A stretch of 64,000 nt of DNA, from the NCBI GenBank assembly GCA_002436415.1, contig DJMA01000042.1:23193-87192 (forward strand), read 5' to 3'. The notes under the pieces are model-generated. The model had not been told where the DNA came from and made no database searches. It saw nothing but the letters and a program-made list of their open reading frames with translations. The number at the start of each line of letters is the position of its first letter. The first letter of the stretch is position 1. The translations under genes and the position numbers were made by a program. Shown one piece after another: positions 7,782-15,892 of this stretch. This DNA comes from Bdellovibrionaceae bacterium UBA6502 (GTDB taxonomy: Bacteria > Bdellovibrionota > Bdellovibrionia > Bdellovibrionales > UBA840).

Positions 7782-8277
7782 CTTCCTGTATTAGGCTTTG
7801 CAAATAAGTTTCTTCTAAGCTTGGTTTACAAAAGACATTTGTGTTTGTTTTGTAAAACTAATCCTAAAATTTTAAGTTGCTAAATATGTGAGTGATAGTT
7901 CTACTTTAAGATTTTTGGTCTTATACAAATTAGTCCTTCATTTTCTGATCTTTAGCACTTTAGTTGCGGATAGAAATGAAGCCTTCTGAGTAATCAGGAG
8001 CTTATTTAAAATCCTGTCAATCGTGCCTTTATCGGCGTAGAGGGCAAATAGGGGGCTTGTCTACTTATCTTAAGAGGATTAGCAATTTAGCGAGCCAGTT
8101 ATGCTTTTATTAGAAATAAGAAACTTGTTTAGAAAACTACTTAAAAAATTGTTTATAAATTTGTAGGAATCAACAAGTTTTTTACACAGGCCTTGGAATA
8201 TAAAGTTTCTCATTTTTGTAGAATAGAGCCATCAGACGGGAGGCATGAAGTCTTTCGTACATTACAAAGGAGACAAA
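7782..8277. other. 496-bp intergenic region with repeat copy D
   Basis: After the YraN-like gene is a 9-bp inverted repeat, TTTACAAAA/TTTTGTAAA (7825-7833 with 7848-7856), possibly a terminator stem without a clean T-run. A degenerate 152-bp element follows at 7949-8100, and then about 180 bases leading to the csbD-like gene. I see no ORF or RNA gene here. Confidence 0.55.
7949..8100. repeat. 152-bp terminal-inverted-repeat element, copy D (degenerate)
   Basis: The left arm contains CACTTTAGTTGCGGATA and the right arm ends AGCAATTTAGCGAGCCAGTT. Aligned to the family arms, it spans exactly 152 bases like copies A and B. An internal block (around CAAATAGGGGGCTTGTCTACTTATCTT) resembles the matching block of copy A. 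The drift in both arms suggests an older insertion. Confidence 0.65.
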
Positions 8278-8436
8278 ATGAATTCTGATAAAATTAAAGG
8301 TAAAGTAAAAGAGACCAAAGGTAAAATCAAACAATCTGCTGGTAAGACCTTTGATGACAAAGAAATGCGTGCCGAAGGTATGGCCGATGAGGCCGAAGGT
8401 AAGGTGCAAAAAAATTATGGTAAATTGAAAGACTAA
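8278..8436 (+). CDS. CsbD-like stress protein
   Basis: A 52-residue, very charged, lysine/glycine/glutamate-rich protein (MNSDKIKGKVKETKGKIK, then KTFDDKEMRAEGMADEAEGK). This is the classic CsbD pattern. CsbD proteins are abundant under general stress in many bacteria, with no known biochemical role. I chose the ATG at 8278 because AAAGGAG lies ten bases upstream; the longer frame from 8245 runs through that ribosome site. It is a single-gene unit ended by the strong terminator just downstream. Confidence 0.88.
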   Translation: MNSDKIKGKVKETKGKIKQSAGKTFDDKEMRAEGMADEAEGKVQKNYGKLKD

Positions 8437-8451
8437 TTTACTTTTGAAAAG

Positions 8452-8477
8452 CGTCGGCCCCAGCCGACGTTTTTTTT
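8452..8477 (+). terminator. Rho-independent terminator after the CsbD-like gene
   Basis: Perfect 7-bp stem CGTCGGC/GCCGACG with a 4-base loop, followed by eight T. It sits about 15 bases after the stop codon. Confidence 0.93.
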
Positions 8478-8574
8478 ATTTTCTTCAATGAATATCGCGA
8501 AACGATTTAGCGAAACTGCTCTTGGCAGAGCTGGTATTTATTAAACTAGTTCAAAGAGGTAATTTTAAAACGCC

Positions 8575-9129
8575 TTAGTGGTCAAAATCCCAAAAAATTC
8601 TTTCCACTTTGTCCTCAGAGATTTCAAAACCTACACATTCCGAAGTCTTTTGTTCTGGATCACAGTAGTAAATTCGGTTTTGATTTTTATCTACTCTTTG
8701 AGGACCACCGAATAGCTGAGTGAGCTTCTCGGCTTTTTCTCCAATTTTTATCCCATAAGGAAGTTTTAATACATTGTCATGCATGACAAGTTTCTTCATA
8801 TAAAAATCGCCTGACGATTTTTTATTACTAGATTCAGCGATGTTAATTTCGAAGCCATCGTAAACTAAGGTGTATATTTTTTCAGTCTCATTTTTATTGG
8901 TTTTTTTGGCCACTTGACGAAACTCTTGATGCTGTGGCTGACCAAAGTCTTTACTTAAGGTGTAAAAAAGATTCTTATCAGATGGTTTTTTGATTGGTGA
9001 TTTTAACAGTCTTGTTAGGTGCTTTTTATGTTCCGGTTGGATTTCCTCTGTTTTTTCAGGAGCGCTCGTGCAAGAAAGAATTGAGAAAGATAAAAGGGCC
9101 ATGGCAAATATTGTTGCTAAACTTTTCAT
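8575..9129 (-). CDS. Lipoprotein of unknown function
   Basis: 184 residues. The N-terminus MKSLATIFAMALLSFSILSC ends in a lipobox (ILSC, Cys20), so it should be lipid-anchored in the envelope. The mature part is charged and ends in a small domain with two cysteines (YYCDPEQKTSECVGFEI) and a strand pattern LPYGIKIGEKAEKLTQLFGGPQ. That pattern recalls the SmpA/OmlA-like G-x-s-xx-ev-xx-lfG repeat seen in small outer-membrane lipoproteins. The resemblance is short, so I leave the function open. Confidence 0.7.
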   Translation of the reverse strand: MKSLATIFAMALLSFSILSCTSAPEKTEEIQPEHKKHLTRLLKSPIKKPSDKNLFYTLSKDFGQPQHQEFRQVAKKTNKNETEKIYTLVYDGFEINIAESSNKKSSGDFYMKKLVMHDNVLKLPYGIKIGEKAEKLTQLFGGPQRVDKNQNRIYYCDPEQKTSECVGFEISEDKVERIFWDFDH

Positions 9130-9313
9130 AACTAAATGCTAGCAAAAACTTCGAATTGGTCAAGACTAGGAAGTTGGGGTCTAGCAGAATAAAAACGAGA
9201 AAAAATGCCACTGCCAAGTCTTTATATTCAGCGATAAATTAGCTGATTTTTTAGTTTTACTGCCCTTAGAAATAAAATGCTGCTAGGATGCGAAAGAAAC
9301 TAGAGGGTGATTT

Positions 9314-9916
9314 ATGGATTTATTAAATGACTATAAAGGCGAACCAAAAGAATTGTTTGAGAAGTGGTTTGAGCACGCAAAAAAAATCGGGATTGAGAAG
9401 CCTGAAAAGTTTTATTTAGCTAGTCTTGGCTTAGATGATTTTCCCCAAGTCAGGACTGTTTTATTCAAAGGCTTTGTTGATAATTGCTTTAGTTTTTATA
9501 CCAACTATCAAAGCCATAAGGCGAAAGAATTGGCCGAAAACCCTAATGTTAGCGCTCTTTTTTATTGGCTAAAAGATGATATGGATCACCAGATTCGAGT
9601 TTGTGGCAGTGTTCGAAAAATGTCTAAGGAAAAATCAGAAGAGTATTTTCATAGCCGCCCGAGAGGGAGCCAAATCGGCGCTTGGGCTAGTCCGCAAAGT
9701 GAGAAAATTAGTAGTCGTGAAGATTTGGATAAAAAAGTTCAAGATTTAGAGGAGAGATTTGCAGGTAAAGACATTCCATTGCCGGAGTTTTGGGGTGGCT
9801 ATTTGATCGAAGCAAAATCTTTTGAGTTTATGATTTTAAGAAAAGATCGTCTGCATGATCGATTCTTGTATAAAATGCTGGATGGTGTTTGGCAGAGAGA
9901 GCGTCTTGCTCCTTAG
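9314..9916 (+). CDS. pdxH: Pyridoxamine 5'-phosphate oxidase
   Basis: A 200-residue FMN flavoprotein that oxidises pyridoxine or pyridoxamine 5'-phosphate to PLP, the cofactor needed by enzymes such as KynU. The signature blocks are in order: VRTVLFKGF, FSFYTNYQSHKAKELAENP, ALFYWLKDDMDHQIRVCG, then RPRGSQIGAWASPQS and the C-terminal DRFLYKMLDGVWQRERLAP. Length is normal for the short form. Shine-Dalgarno AGAGGGTGA precedes the ATG. It stands alone on this strand, with 218 bases of unremarkable sequence before metG. Confidence 0.96.
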   Translation: MDLLNDYKGEPKELFEKWFEHAKKIGIEKPEKFYLASLGLDDFPQVRTVLFKGFVDNCFSFYTNYQSHKAKELAENPNVSALFYWLKDDMDHQIRVCGSVRKMSKEKSEEYFHSRPRGSQIGAWASPQSEKISSREDLDKKVQDLEERFAGKDIPLPEFWGGYLIEAKSFEFMILRKDRLHDRFLYKMLDGVWQRERLAP

Positions 9917-10134
9917 TCCTCTAAAACAATTCTGAGATTTTTTGGCATTTGTTCTCTGGCTTTAAGGTATGCTTTGCGCTCTATTAGACTTAGATTTCGC
10001 TGCGTTTGGGCTGGGTATGATATAGAAGCCTAAAAAGTACTCAAATTCGTTCAATATTTTTCAGCAAAGCTTCTCTGTCTTGCAGAAAATCGGGCATCTA
10101 GCTACAATGGGGCTTGTTCAATTAGGAGAATCCC

Positions 10135-12246
10135 GTGGCAGATAAATCAATGATCGTAACCGCAGCCCTTCCATATGCAAATGGTGAAATCCACCTAGGG
10201 CATTTGGTAGAATATTCACAAGCAGATTTTTGGACTCGTTTCCATAAGATGAAGGGTAGAGATTGCCACTATTTTTGTGCCGATGATACCCATGGGACTC
10301 CGATTATGGTGTCAGCTAGACAGCAGGGAATAACACCTGAAGAGCTTATTGCTGGAGCTAGAGAAAGACATTTGCGAGACCTTAATGGCTTTCAAGTTCA
10401 TTTTGATAATTTCTCAAGTACTAATTCACAAACCAACAAAGAAATGTGCAGCGAGATTTTTTTAAAAATGCAAGAGAATGCGCACATTACAACTCGCTCT
10501 ATTAACCAAGCTTACTGTGAACATGATAAAATGTTTTTGCCAGATCGTTTTGTACGTGGGGAATGTCCTAAGTGTGGAACAGAAGATCAGTATGGGGATT
10601 CTTGTGATTCTTGTGGAGCCACTTATGCTCCTACGGATCTAAAAAGTCCCGCCTGTAGCATTTGTGGAAATGCACCTGTTGAGAAGGCTAGTGAGCATGT
10701 GTTTTTTAAGTTAAATGACTTTAAGGAATACCTTCGTTCTTGGTTGTTAGAAAATTGCACCAAAGAAGTTTCTAACAAAATGTTAGAGTGGTTTGAAGAA
10801 GATCTTAGAGAGTGGGACATTTCCAGAGACGCTCCTTATTTCGGCTTTGAAATCCCTGGTTTTAAAGATAAGTACTTTTACGTTTGGGTGGATGCTCCCG
10901 TAGGATATATGGCCTCTGCTAAAGAATGGTGTGATGCCAACGGCAGAGATTTTTCTAAGTATTGGGATGATAGCGAGATCTATCATTTTATTGGGAAAGA
11001 CATTGTATATTTTCATACTTTATTTTGGCCAGCAATGTTGAAGGCCGCAAACAAAACCACTCCTTCAGGGGTTTTTGTTCACGGTATGCTAACCGTGAAT
11101 GGTGTGAAAATGAGTAAATCAAAAGGAACTTTCATCAATGCTAAGACTTATCTTGAGCACTTGGACCCAATGTATTTGCGTTACTATTATGCCTGTAAGT
11201 TTAATTCCAGTATGGAAGATGTGGATTTGAATCTTGAAGACTTTGTGAGTCGGGTAAATTCTGATCTAGTCGGTAAAATCACTAATTTGGCTTCTCGTGG
11301 AGCGCAAATGTTGAATAAGCGTCTTGGTGGCGAACTATGTGCACCAGATGCAGATGGTCTGAAAGTGATTCAAATGGCCATGGAAAAATCTGAGGAGATT
11401 GCTGCTCTTTATGCGAGTAGAGACTTTTCAAAAGCTCTTAGGCTCATCCGTGAAATTGGCGATGAAGCGAATCGTTATTTTGATGAGAAAGCTCCATGGA
11501 AATTGATCAAAGAAGATGAAGAAGAGACTAGAAAAATCTTAAGTTCAACTTTAAATTTATTTCGAATCTTGGCTGTATATTTGAAGCCCATATTACCGGA
11601 ATACGCGAAAAAAGTGGAAGTGATGTTTTCTAATTTAAAAGTCATAGAGCTAGATGATTTAGAAAAACTTACGGACTTAGAGAGTCATGTGCAGGCAAAA
11701 GTTTCTGATGCTAAAGATCATGCCGGGCATTCTGAACTTTTTTGGAAACACAGTTTAAGCCTGATTGTTTCTGGAAAACTGAATGACTATGAACACCTTG
11801 CTACCCGAATTGATCCAAAGACAATCGATCTCATTTTAGAAGCATCTAAAAAGGATTTAAAAGCCAAAGAAGCTAAGACCAAGAAGAAAGACGAGAAAAA
11901 AGGAAACTCCTTAATGTCAGAAATTACGATTGATGATTTTATGAAAGTGGATTTACGAATCGCCAAAATTGTTGATGCGGGACCTGTGGAAGGTGCTGAT
12001 AAATTGATTCGATTGCAGTTAGACATTGGAGAGCATGGAACTCGTCAGGTTTTTGCTGGGATTAAAGCAGCTTATGATCCAAAAGATCTCATTGGTAGAC
12101 ACACGGTAATGGTTGCTAATTTGAAGCCAAGAAAAATGAAATTTGGCATGAGTGAAGGTATGGTTTTAGCTGCGGGTGCAGGTGGTTCTGATTTGTTTAT
12201 TTTGAGTCCTGATGACGGAGCAAAAGCAGGGGATCGCGCCAAATAA
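10135..12246 (+). CDS. metG: Methionyl-tRNA synthetase
   Basis: 703 residues starting at GTG with TAGGAGAA upstream. It charges tRNA-Met and initiator tRNA. The HIGH-type motif HLGHL (residues 20-24) and KMSKSKG (about 325) define the class I core. Four CxxC knuckles between about 140 and 185 (CPKCG, CDSCG, CSICG) form the zinc-binding insert. A C-terminal Trbp111/EMAPII-like tRNA-binding domain starts near residue 594 (MSEITIDDFMKVDLRIAKI), giving the long dimerising form. The SpoU methyltransferase gene begins right after the stop, so this heads a translation-themed operon. Confidence 0.97.
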   Translation: MADKSMIVTAALPYANGEIHLGHLVEYSQADFWTRFHKMKGRDCHYFCADDTHGTPIMVSARQQGITPEELIAGARERHLRDLNGFQVHFDNFSSTNSQTNKEMCSEIFLKMQENAHITTRSINQAYCEHDKMFLPDRFVRGECPKCGTEDQYGDSCDSCGATYAPTDLKSPACSICGNAPVEKASEHVFFKLNDFKEYLRSWLLENCTKEVSNKMLEWFEEDLREWDISRDAPYFGFEIPGFKDKYFYVWVDAPVGYMASAKEWCDANGRDFSKYWDDSEIYHFIGKDIVYFHTLFWPAMLKAANKTTPSGVFVHGMLTVNGVKMSKSKGTFINAKTYLEHLDPMYLRYYYACKFNSSMEDVDLNLEDFVSRVNSDLVGKITNLASRGAQMLNKRLGGELCAPDADGLKVIQMAMEKSEEIAALYASRDFSKALRLIREIGDEANRYFDEKAPWKLIKEDEEETRKILSSTLNLFRILAVYLKPILPEYAKKVEVMFSNLKVIELDDLEKLTDLESHVQAKVSDAKDHAGHSELFWKHSLSLIVSGKLNDYEHLATRIDPKTIDLILEASKKDLKAKEAKTKKKDEKKGNSLMSEITIDDFMKVDLRIAKIVDAGPVEGADKLIRLQLDIGEHGTRQVFAGIKAAYDPKDLIGRHTVMVANLKPRKMKFGMSEGMVLAAGAGGSDLFILSPDDGAKAGDRAK

Positions 12247-13053
12247 ATGTTAAGTGAAAAAGAAAAAAATAAAATTCGAAGTCTTAGCCCAAATCGAAGA
12301 ATTGAGATTCTTTATGGTCTTTTACGTTCTAATGAAAAAGAACTATCTGACTTTGAAGCTAAGGATTTTTTAAAGGCTCAATTTTTATTAGATAGTCTGA
12401 CGAAAGAAAAAGATTTGGGTTTTGAACGTTTTAAAGAGGTTCTTAAGGAGATTCCTGAACCAAGGAATCTACAGATTTTTTTAAGTTTTTTAGAAAAGCA
12501 TCAGGGTATCAGTATGAAAGACGAAGATTTTGTCTTTCAGGTTAAAGAAGGAGATTCTGTAAAATCAGATTTCCAAAAAGTGCCTCTTTATTTTGTTCTA
12601 CATAATCTTCGATCTAGTTTTAATATTGGAAGTATCTTTCGAGCCGCTGAATGTGCGGGAGTTGCAAAAATATATTTGAGTGGCTATACGGCCTCGCCAG
12701 ACAATCAAAAAATTAAAAAAGCGGCTATGGGAGCTGAAAAGCTTGTGGATTGGGAATACATTCCAGAGTTTCAGTCTGTATTGAAAACTTTAAATTCTCA
12801 AAATATACAATCCATTGCCCTAGAAACTGTGAAAGATAGTACTAGTGTTTATGATGTTTCTATTAAGGACAAGACAGCGATTTGGGTGGGTAACGAAGTT
12901 TTTGGTTTAGAGAAAGAAGTTTTATCTGCGGTTTCTCGCTTTGCACAGATACCACTCTATGGCACTAAGAACTCGCTCAATGTGGCACAAGCCTTGACGA
13001 CAACGGCTTTATTGTGGGGTGAGAGTTTACGAGCGAAGGGCATTTATTTATGA
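12247..13053 (+). CDS. SpoU/TrmH-family RNA 2'-O-methyltransferase
   Basis: 268 residues. The SPOUT trefoil-knot motifs are clear: NLRSSFNIGSIFRAAECAG (about 119-137), IWVGNEVFGLEKEV (about 216) and NSLNVAQALTTTALLWG (about 243-259). These bind S-adenosylmethionine and place a 2'-O-methyl group on tRNA or rRNA ribose. The N-terminal 85 residues form an extra helical region not typical of TrmH itself. The target nucleotide cannot be told from sequence. It abuts metG with no gap and overlaps trmO by four bases. Confidence 0.88.
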   Translation: MLSEKEKNKIRSLSPNRRIEILYGLLRSNEKELSDFEAKDFLKAQFLLDSLTKEKDLGFERFKEVLKEIPEPRNLQIFLSFLEKHQGISMKDEDFVFQVKEGDSVKSDFQKVPLYFVLHNLRSSFNIGSIFRAAECAGVAKIYLSGYTASPDNQKIKKAAMGAEKLVDWEYIPEFQSVLKTLNSQNIQSIALETVKDSTSVYDVSIKDKTAIWVGNEVFGLEKEVLSAVSRFAQIPLYGTKNSLNVAQALTTTALLWGESLRAKGIYL

Positions 13054-13838
13054 ATATCAAACCAATTGGTGTGGTTAAAAGTGATTTGAAATTTAAATCC
13101 GAATCTCCAACCCAGGGAACCTATGTTGAAAATTCCGAGGCAAAAATTGTTTTAAACTCGGGAAGTAATTTCGAACAGGCCTTAGATGGCTTGCAGGACT
13201 ACGAGCGAGTTTGGGTGATCTATCAATTTCATAAAAATGAAAACTGGAAGCCAATGGTAAATGTACCACGCTTGGAGAATGAAAAAAAAGGTGTCTTTGC
13301 AACTCGCTCACCTTATCGACCGAACTCCATTGGAATGACTTGCGTAAAGTTAGTAGGGGTGAATGGTCGAGAAATTACAATTGCTGAAAGCGATATGCTA
13401 GATGACAGTCCTGTTTTAGATATAAAGCCTTATATTAATTATTCAGATTCATTTTTGACGAAGCAGCCAGACTGGCTCGATAAGGCTGAGGAAGATGAAT
13501 ATCAAATTTTCATTCCAGAATATTTACAAAAGAAGATTCAATATTTAGAAAAAAGTGCGAAGTTAAATCTCCGTCAGTTTATAGATACCCAACTTCGTTT
13601 TAAACCATTGAATCAAGATAGAAAAAGGATTGAAATTTTAGATGATTCCGAGTCAGGGACAAAGGCTAAAATATCTTTCAGAACATGGCGCTTTGAGTAT
13701 AATGTAGACCGAGAAAGCCTAAAGGTTTTCATGTTAAATTTATATTCTGGATATCGAAAAGAAGAACTGAAAGAGGGCGAAGAAGACCCTTACGGTGATA
13801 AAAACATTCACAGAAAATTTAATAAAAAGTTTAACTAG
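13050..13838 (+). CDS. trmO: tRNA-Thr N6-methyladenosine-37 methyltransferase, TrmO/TsaA family
   Basis: 262 residues. The N-terminal UPF0066 beta-barrel is marked by IKPIGVVKSDLKFK, GLQDYERVWVIYQFHKN and the hallmark ATRSPYRPNSIGMT (about residues 89-102), then DMLDDSPVLDIKPYI. In E. coli TrmO methylates N6 of t6A37 in tRNA-Thr(GGU) using S-adenosylmethionine. The C-terminal about 100 residues are more divergent than in E. coli. It is the third gene of a metG-spoU-trmO unit devoted to tRNA. Confidence 0.9.
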   Translation: MNIKPIGVVKSDLKFKSESPTQGTYVENSEAKIVLNSGSNFEQALDGLQDYERVWVIYQFHKNENWKPMVNVPRLENEKKGVFATRSPYRPNSIGMTCVKLVGVNGREITIAESDMLDDSPVLDIKPYINYSDSFLTKQPDWLDKAEEDEYQIFIPEYLQKKIQYLEKSAKLNLRQFIDTQLRFKPLNQDRKRIEILDDSESGTKAKISFRTWRFEYNVDRESLKVFMLNLYSGYRKEELKEGEEDPYGDKNIHRKFNKKFN

Positions 13839-13848
13839 TTAGAGTGCT

Positions 13849-14763
13849 TTAATCATAGCCTTTGAGTACGTAAGGGCAATGGTTAAAATTAATCTTTGCA
13901 TCTCCTAAAATTTGCCCTTCCTTAAATGGGCTATCAGAGATTAGCTTTCTAAGGTAAAAGCCATGGTAGGGATTCCATAAACCACTTTGAATCCAAGTAG
14001 CAAGATAAAGGCTTTGTGAGCTGCTGACAGGTAAGAAGTCTGCCAAGGCTCGATAGGTTTTACTGCCGATATATCCCAATTGCCAGGCGTTACTGAGGTC
14101 AATGATCGATATTTCCATGTTTTTTTCAGCAATGGCCTTAACGAGCTTTTGTCTTTGATTTTCTTTGGAGAAATCAATGTCGATCACTTGGATCTTGCCT
14201 TGCAATGCCATATTTCTTAGTTTTTGATAAAGCATATCATTTTGCCAAAAAATAGTATCAGGTCTTTTTAAACTGTCGGTCATATAAAACCAGTTTTTAT
14301 TGCTAAATAGTTTGTGGCCACGATAGCGTTTTAAAAAGTTGTAAATGCTCTCATCACTTAAAGGGGAGTTATGGTAATGGGAAAAAAGATCGGCCATATT
14401 ATTAAAATTAGATCTAAGATGATAAAAGGCTTCCTTACTTTCTGCGTACTTTAAAAGTTCGATCATCATGCGATTGTAAGTGATGATATCTTGATCCAGG
14501 TCTGCCAATAAAAGGTGGGTAGCTTTAGATAGGGAAGCGCCAACGAAGCTTCTTTCAGTTCCTACTCCGATGTATATACCTTCCTTGCTATTGCTAAAGA
14601 TAGGTCGTGCTTTTTCCATGCTATATTCATTGGGCACTAAGTAGCTTTCCGTCCAGCTAAAATTATTATTTTCAGAGTAATCAATGAAGTTTGCTTTTGC
14701 GGAATTACTTCCTACAAACACGAATAGAATGATTGTATAACATAGGCTGTATAAAAAGTTCAT
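13849..14763 (-). CDS. Exported protein with Rossmann-like strands, function unknown
   Basis: 304 residues with a signal peptide (LCYTIILFVFVGSNSAKA). The mature part shows GIYIGVGTERSF followed by HLLLADLDQDIITYNRMM, then KIQVIDIDFS and MEISIIDLSNAWQ. This G-x-G then acidic-strand-end order resembles a class I methyltransferase or other Rossmann fold, which would be unusual for an exported protein without access to S-adenosylmethionine. It may be a degenerate binding domain. Shine-Dalgarno AGGGGAAC precedes the ATG. It converges on trmO with only ten bases between the stops. I do not recognise a named family. Confidence 0.62.
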   Translation of the reverse strand: MNFLYSLCYTIILFVFVGSNSAKANFIDYSENNNFSWTESYLVPNEYSMEKARPIFSNSKEGIYIGVGTERSFVGASLSKATHLLLADLDQDIITYNRMMIELLKYAESKEAFYHLRSNFNNMADLFSHYHNSPLSDESIYNFLKRYRGHKLFSNKNWFYMTDSLKRPDTIFWQNDMLYQKLRNMALQGKIQVIDIDFSKENQRQKLVKAIAEKNMEISIIDLSNAWQLGYIGSKTYRALADFLPVSSSQSLYLATWIQSGLWNPYHGFYLRKLISDSPFKEGQILGDAKINFNHCPYVLKGYD

Positions 14764-14850
14764 AGTTCCCCTGGGCCCTCTGCTCTTTATAGAAAAAGCT
14801 AGGGGGAAGATCTATGAAAAAGAATAATTGCTCAGACTTTTGCAGTTTTT

Positions 14851-15771
14851 TTAAAGCTCCGTTGCCATGATTTCTTTGGAAAAATCATTTCCTTCAAATT
14901 TCTCTAACTCTTGCAGTCCGGTAGGACTAGTTATGTTTATCTCTATGAGAAAATCTCCTAAGAAGTCGATGCCAGCAAAGTAAATGCCACGTTTTAAAAA
15001 GTCTTTTGCCAATCGCTCAGAGATTTCTTTTTGTTTGGCAGATAGCTTGGTTTTTACGGCAGTCCCACCTGCATCAAGATTGTTTATTTTTGAACCTTCT
15101 TTGTGTACTCGTAAAATGGCTCCCAGCACTTTTCCGTTGAAAATTAAAACCCTTTTATCTCCCTGGTCTGCTTCTGGGACAGCTTCTTGAACAATAATTT
15201 TTTCGCTAAAATCTTTTGTGATTTCACTTAGTTTTTCCAGGATTTTTGGATCCTTTTTGTTGGTGAAAAGAATGCCTTTACCACCAAAGCCGTCAATTGG
15301 TTTTAAGACTGCTTCTTCGATGGTTTCGATAAAGTGAATGATGCGTGTTTTGTTTAGGCTTACAAATGTTTTAGGTTGGTACTCAGGGTAGTAGTGAGCG
15401 GCTAATTTTTCGTTCCAGTCTCTCAGGATCTGAGGGTGGTTGACGATGGTGGTATTATTGCCAACATAATCACATTGTAAACTTGTGTAAAAGTAGCGCC
15501 TATCAAAAGGAGGGTCCTTACGGATCCAAATTTGTTTAAACTCTGAAAGCTGCATAGATACATCTTTTTTTATAATAATTTGCTGGTCATTTTCTAGTTT
15601 TAATAAAGCGCATTCAGCCACGGCTTTATCCTGCTGTAAATCAATGTCGTTTTGGTCAATATGATAAACTTCAATACCTAGTTTTAAGGCTGCGCGAATA
15701 AGTGCAAAACTAGTGTCTTTATGGCTTTTCATTTGCGGTATTGGGTCGGCGATAAATGCGATTTTTTTCAT
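14851..15771 (-). CDS. gshB: Glutathione synthetase (ATP-grasp)
   Basis: 306 residues; ligates glycine to gamma-glutamylcysteine. Markers are the N-terminal IAFIADPIPQMKSHKDTSFA, RKDPPFDRRY, the ATP-grasp loop LKPIDGFGGKGI, and the metal/substrate end EINITSPTGLQELEKFEG, all as in bacterial GshB. No gshA is in view. A 6-bp inverted repeat, CATGCT/AGCATG (15769-15783), covers the start codon and may influence translation; no Shine-Dalgarno is visible. It lies back-to-back with the ferritin-like/ATP-grasp fusion gene, about 120 bases apart, so a related substrate or shared control is possible. Confidence 0.92.
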   Translation of the reverse strand: MKKIAFIADPIPQMKSHKDTSFALIRAALKLGIEVYHIDQNDIDLQQDKAVAECALLKLENDQQIIIKKDVSMQLSEFKQIWIRKDPPFDRRYFYTSLQCDYVGNNTTIVNHPQILRDWNEKLAAHYYPEYQPKTFVSLNKTRIIHFIETIEEAVLKPIDGFGGKGILFTNKKDPKILEKLSEITKDFSEKIIVQEAVPEADQGDKRVLIFNGKVLGAILRVHKEGSKINNLDAGGTAVKTKLSAKQKEISERLAKDFLKRGIYFAGIDFLGDFLIEINITSPTGLQELEKFEGNDFSKEIMATEL

Positions 15772-15892
15772 GCTATTAGCATGAATCTGAGAGCCTGCTT
15801 TGTCATGGAAAAAATAGAATAGCTAGATTGTTATTGTTTTCTAAAGATAAGACTAAAATTGCCTAAAACATTGCTTTGTGGCATAAAAAAGC